The notes below the pieces were generated by a model, which searched no databases, was not told the DNA's origin, and saw only the letters and a list, made by a program, of their open reading frames with translations. A program made the position numbers and the translations under genes. Shown here one piece after another: positions 60,396 through 64,000 of a DNA stretch of 64,000 bases (positions within the stretch are counted from its first letter, which is position 1; the number at the start of each line of letters is the position of its first letter). Source of the DNA: Rutstroemia sp. NJR-2017a BVV2 (Eukaryota > Ascomycota > Leotiomycetes > Helotiales > Rutstroemiaceae); NCBI GenBank assembly GCA_002946415.1, contig NJPS01000046.1, forward strand, positions 1,364,001-1,428,000. Reading direction: 5' to 3'.

Positions 60396-62112
60396 ATGGG
60401 CCTACCTCCTTGGGAGACAAGTGAAAGCCAAACTTTTGCTCTCATCACTGGTGCAAATAGGTATTGCTATTCCCCTGACCCAAAAAGAATATAGTTCATC
60501 TGCATTGTTGCCAGCTATCAAGGTTCTCGAGTTCAATTTGCTGACCATTTGTAGCGGTTTAGGTTTCGCAATTACGTGCAGATTGATCGACGAGTTCTTT
60601 ACCTCCTCCGATACTCCTCCTACGAAACATTTGATTCTCATTCTTTGCACACGCTCACCCCTCAAGACACGATATACAATCTCGCGTCTGCGAGGGCATC
60701 TGCGCAACCTCGTCGACTATTCGAAGTTTGCGGCGAAGCTACGAGCAAAAGCCAAGGCCCAGGGAAATGTATACAAATGGCAGGACATGGTGGCTCGGGT
60801 CCATTTCCTCGGCGTCGAGGTTGACTTGTGCGACCTGAGGAGCGTGTATGCGCTTGCTGACAGACTTGTCAATGGCACTGTAGGCAGTCCTGACGCCACA
60901 ACGATCGATGGACTGAGACTTCCTGCTGGCTCTCCTGGGACTGCCTCGTATTCCGCAGATGTTAAACAAGATAAATGGGCGCTGAGCCAGGCAGAGGGCT
61001 CACAAGGCGAGGAGAGGTCTTGGGGATGGGGCTTAAGTGGGATTCGCATTCCGAGGATCGATATCATGGTTTTAAATGCCGGCATGGGAGGATGGATTGG
61101 AATCAACTGGCCATTGGCTGTCTGGACCGTTCTGACTGATTTATTTGAGTCTGTGACATGGCCAAGGTACAAACTGGCAAATATAGGGGCTACCACGAAA
61201 CCACAGGTTTCTTCCGGTGCTCGAGCCAATACCAGATCTTCTGATGAAGCCACGCAGCCGTTGTTATCTGAAGAAACAGGTCCTGAAGAGCCACCTCTAG
61301 GCGAAGTCTTCTGCTCGAATGTTTTTGGTCATTACATCCTCGCACACGAATTAATGCCTTTACTATCGCGACCAAGTTCACCCTCTGCCAATACCAGCGG
61401 AAGGATCATCTGGGTATCAAGTATTGAGGCTCTCGGTCACCATTTCTCTATAGACGACATCCAAGGTCTTGAAAGCTTAGCGCCATACGAAAGCTCAAAA
61501 CGCTTGACAGATCTCCTGGTCCTTTCTAGGAAGCTCCGTGGACCTAGCAAAGCCTCATCCTCATGGTTCGACTGCTCCGATGTGCGCGTGAAGGCGCAAC
61601 CGAACGAAGACGACTCTACTCAGTCTGAAGTCGAAGGAAAGTTGATCAAGCCGAACGTATACGTGGTGCACCCAGGCATTTTCGCTTCAGAGATTATGCC
61701 ATTGAATGCCTTCCTGGTATTTATTTACAAGATGCTCTTCCGCGTGGTGAGATGGCTGGGCAGCCAGTGGCATACCATCGACCCTTATGTCGCCGCTGTA
61801 GCACCTGTATGGATCGCCCTTTCTCCAGATGAAACCTTGAACAATGTCGATGCCCCTGCTTCGAAGTGGGGTTCCGCGACAAATTCAAGCGGCAGAGAGC
61901 GTGTTATCCGCACAGAAGTGGCAGGCTGGGGATGGGAGGGCAAGACACCAAAGACCATTGATACTGGGGAGAGAAGGAAAGGCAGGAAAAGGGGCGCGGT
62001 GCAGTTGACAAGAGAAGCTAGAGACGATTTTGAAATCTTGGGTCAGAAATGTTGGGTGGAGATGGAAAAACTGAGAAAAGAATGGGAGGATAGATTGGGG
62101 GTGAAGAAGTGA
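60396..62112 (+). CDS. erg27: 3-ketosteroid reductase ERG27
   Basis: A short-chain dehydrogenase of the sterol C-4 demethylation complex in the endoplasmic reticulum; it reduces the 3-keto intermediate with NADPH on the way to ergosterol. Exons 60396-60460 and 60555-62112 give 540 aa. The cofactor loop LITGANSGLGFAI (about 16-28) is assembled only after splicing, because the intron lies within the Ser codon of GANSGLG. The dinucleotide-fold block VLNAG is present, followed by the active-site Ser region WVSSIEA and Tyr-x3-Lys in APYESSKRLTDLL. Compared with yeast Erg27 (about 350 aa), it has insertions around 110-180 and 225-270 and a longer C-terminus, as in other filamentous ascomycetes. A hydrophobic segment at about 405-420 (NAFLVFIYKMLF) may contact the membrane. 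This enzyme is the target of hydroxyanilide fungicides in Botrytis. The C-terminal 80 residues are Lys/Arg/Glu-rich. Confidence 0.95.
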
Positions 62113-63100
62113 GGTGCTTTATGGGCTTTTAGGTTTGTCTGTATCCTTCATCGTCTTCATGGCGTGTATCAATACGGAAGCATTGTTTTTCATGAATATT
62201 AGAAAGAGGGGTGTGGAGTGGGAACCACTATTTGGATCGTGGATATCCAGAGATATTCTTGCTTTTTATGCTCTTTACGAAGGTCTTTATGTTTATTTAA
62301 TACTTGATTGCATATATTCATTAAGCCATATTTTCAGGACACATTGTGTGATACACCGAGCCAGTATAATGTATATCTTAAGTGACTTCCCAACGACAAT
62401 CGGTTTATGCTGCCAGCAGCAAAGTTGGGGTCTCAGGTCTGCCTACTCCAGGTTCTCGGCCAGTATTCCAATAAACTGTAGCAAGAGGTCAAGACAGTTG
62501 TAACAATGAACCAGAACCTCTTGCTCTCCCCTTGATTTCTCGCAGATTACATTCAAGCAGCGAGTACGATTCCATTCCATCTCTGTCTTCCCATCGTCGT
62601 CCCCTGCGATTCACTACAGTACAACCATCCGCTGAGAACCAGAAAATGTCTTTCTAAACCAACAGCCGTGTTCTAAGCAGGTGTCTCTTCATGCACGACT
62701 TCGCTTCCATAGCTTCTTCGTCATAAAAACCTCCTGAGCTTTACAAATACAGTCTAGACAGACACACTGCTGACAAACACATCATATCATGGCCTGCTCG
62801 TGCAAGTATCGAACTACTAAACACCATCTATAGATTCGATCATGCAAGTACACCCTCAGATACATGCGAGTCAAAGAAACGCCATCCCACGGGTAGAAAG
62901 TGACCACGGTGTGCTTCTCAAGTGTTGGAGCAACTCTGGGGGAAAGTAAATTAGTACTTACTAATTCTGCGGGTTGCCTCTATGTCTACAGCTTGATGAT
63001 AACTATTCATGCATCTCTAAACTCATTATACTGACAGGCGTTGGATAAACAGAAATCCAGGAATTATGATCAGAGGAGTATCATACCATACCATACCTGC
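62113..63100. other. Region after ERG27
   Basis: A 129-codon frame begins right after the ERG27 stop (62114-62503), but its AT-rich composition suggests 3 prime untranslated region. No other feature is seen. Confidence 0.45.
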
Positions 63101-63523
63101 CTACCAACAACGACCGACATCCGACCTCATCTGCGGTGCTCCATCAACAGTATCCGGTAACAGTTTCCAGGAAACGCGCTGATGATAAGCACCTGGTATC
63201 TGTGTGGTTATTTCTGCTCCTCGTTTTCTCTCCCTCCCGCTCTCATACACCCATATATGTCCAGCTCGCCTCTCGCCCTCAAACAAAACTGACACCTCCA
63301 TCCATCCCCCCTTCATTCCAAACCACAAGTAGACATAGCCGCTATCCACCAAACCATACAAACTCGCCATCGCAGATAACACCTCGTCCCAACGATGGAG
63401 CGCGCGCATGGACAAACACACCATCCGCATCCACTCTCCTGTACCCACCGACAACGTGCAGCAGTTTCTTCCCCGCGACAGGTCTATGATTTGTGATGTT
63501 TTCTCAGCAAAGATGATCTCCAT
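63101..63523 (-). CDS. Candidate small hypothetical protein
   Basis: An uninterrupted 140-codon frame with a proper ATG. It reads like a folded protein in its middle (HRWDEVLSAMASLYGLVDSG, YVYLWFGMKGGWMEVSVLF), but I do not recognise it. There is no signal peptide and no clear domain. An opposite-strand frame at 63136-63489 is Pro/Ser/Thr-rich and looks like its shadow. It may be a real short gene, part of a spliced one, or chance. Confidence 0.3.
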   Translation of the reverse strand: MEIIFAEKTSQIIDLSRGRNCCTLSVGTGEWMRMVCLSMRALHRWDEVLSAMASLYGLVDSGYVYLWFGMKGGWMEVSVLFEGERRAGHIWVYESGRERKRGAEITTQIPGAYHQRVSWKLLPDTVDGAPQMRSDVGRCW

Positions 63524-64000
63524 GCGCCATTCATATTGTCCGCAAGAGGTAACTTCACGGGCGAGCTGTGCTTGTGGTTAAAACATTGGAGTGGTTTGCG
63601 CCGTTTTGATACCGATGGGCTAGGTTATTTAGCTTGGTCGCGGGATGGGAGGTAGTGAAGGAGATGTAAATTAGGTTATTGATAGAGGTTTGGGTTTCAG
63701 GAGCAATGCTAGTTTTTCGGTTTAGATAGCTTACTTAGGGATTGGCAATGGAGTTTTCGTATACTGGACTCGGGTAGAGTACTTTGCAGGATATCACATT
63801 GTGCTTGAGAAGACACTCGCGCTGAAGGTATGGATTTTGGATCAAACAGCTATGCTATCGACTCTTCGATGCTGCGGCTACTATACTGATGGAGATATGA
63901 TGGACCGTCATGGTCTCATCATCATGTTCAGATGCACTCGCTGCCCCTCTCCGGGTCAACAGTTGGGTTTAGCTATGTCGAGGTAGTCTCCATCAGATAA
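63524..64000. other. Right-edge region
   Basis: No gene supported. A short plus frame at 63801-63986 lies near the window edge and cannot be judged. Confidence 0.4.

Noticed and set aside
56837..62112. Idea of a lipid/sterol gene cluster (acyltransferase plus ERG27)
   Set aside because: Only two housekeeping genes from different pathway steps are adjacent; no further pathway gene, transporter or regulator accompanies them.

Overview
The window is nuclear DNA of a filamentous ascomycete (Pezizomycotina). It has many short GT-AG introns (mostly 47-112 bp) with CTRAC-type branch sites, a velvet-family regulator (VosA type), an Egh16-like secreted protein, a Zn(II)2Cys6 factor and an ERG27 sterol ketoreductase. 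The protein flavour resembles Leotiomycetes/Helotiales (Botrytis-Sclerotinia relatives), but that is an impression, not a result. No ribosomal RNA, convincing tRNA, CRISPR, plasmid or phage feature was seen.

Layout, left to right. 1.4-3.2 kb: conserved fungal protein of unknown function. 4.5-10.5 kb: Blm10/PA200 proteasome activator, 3 exons, about 1951 aa. 10.5-21.6 kb: an 11-kb stretch with no gene I can support, holding two strong microsatellites. 21.6-23.4 kb: VosA-like velvet regulator. 26.2-26.7 kb (minus): an 86-aa, four-exon complex I subunit (NDUFA1/MWFE type). It is divergent from a MYST histone acetyltransferase with a PHD finger (27.4-31.0 kb). 32.7-34.0 kb: Egh16-like secreted protein with a Gly-Asn tail. 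35.0-36.4 kb (minus): GDP-mannose pyrophosphorylase. 38.7-39.4 kb (minus): small dsRNA-binding-fold protein. 42.1-43.9 kb (minus): farnesyltransferase beta subunit. 46.9-49.3 kb: Zn2Cys6 transcription factor. 52.3-53.4 kb: four-unit polyubiquitin. 54.0-56.3 kb: BRAP2/ETP1-type RING plus ZnF-UBP protein. 56.8-59.2 kb (minus): glycerol-3-phosphate acyltransferase. 60.4-62.1 kb: ERG27 3-ketosteroid reductase. 62.1-64 kb: mostly empty, with one weak candidate ORF.

The genes are mostly housekeeping and regulatory, and I see no biosynthetic cluster. Three belong to the ubiquitin-proteasome area (Blm10, polyubiquitin, ETP1-like) and three to lipid, sterol or prenyl metabolism (FTase beta, GPAT, ERG27), but they are not arranged as clusters. 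Exon structures were built by hand from splice signals, reading frame and family knowledge, and phases were checked to close. The most notable items are a Tyr-Phe-Ala ending in Blm10 instead of the usual Tyr-Tyr-Ala, a possible N-terminal histidine in the mature Egh16-like protein, a dispersed repeat pair with a RIP-like mutation pattern, and several small multi-exon genes that simple ORF calling would miss. I did not find a clear new multi-gene system.
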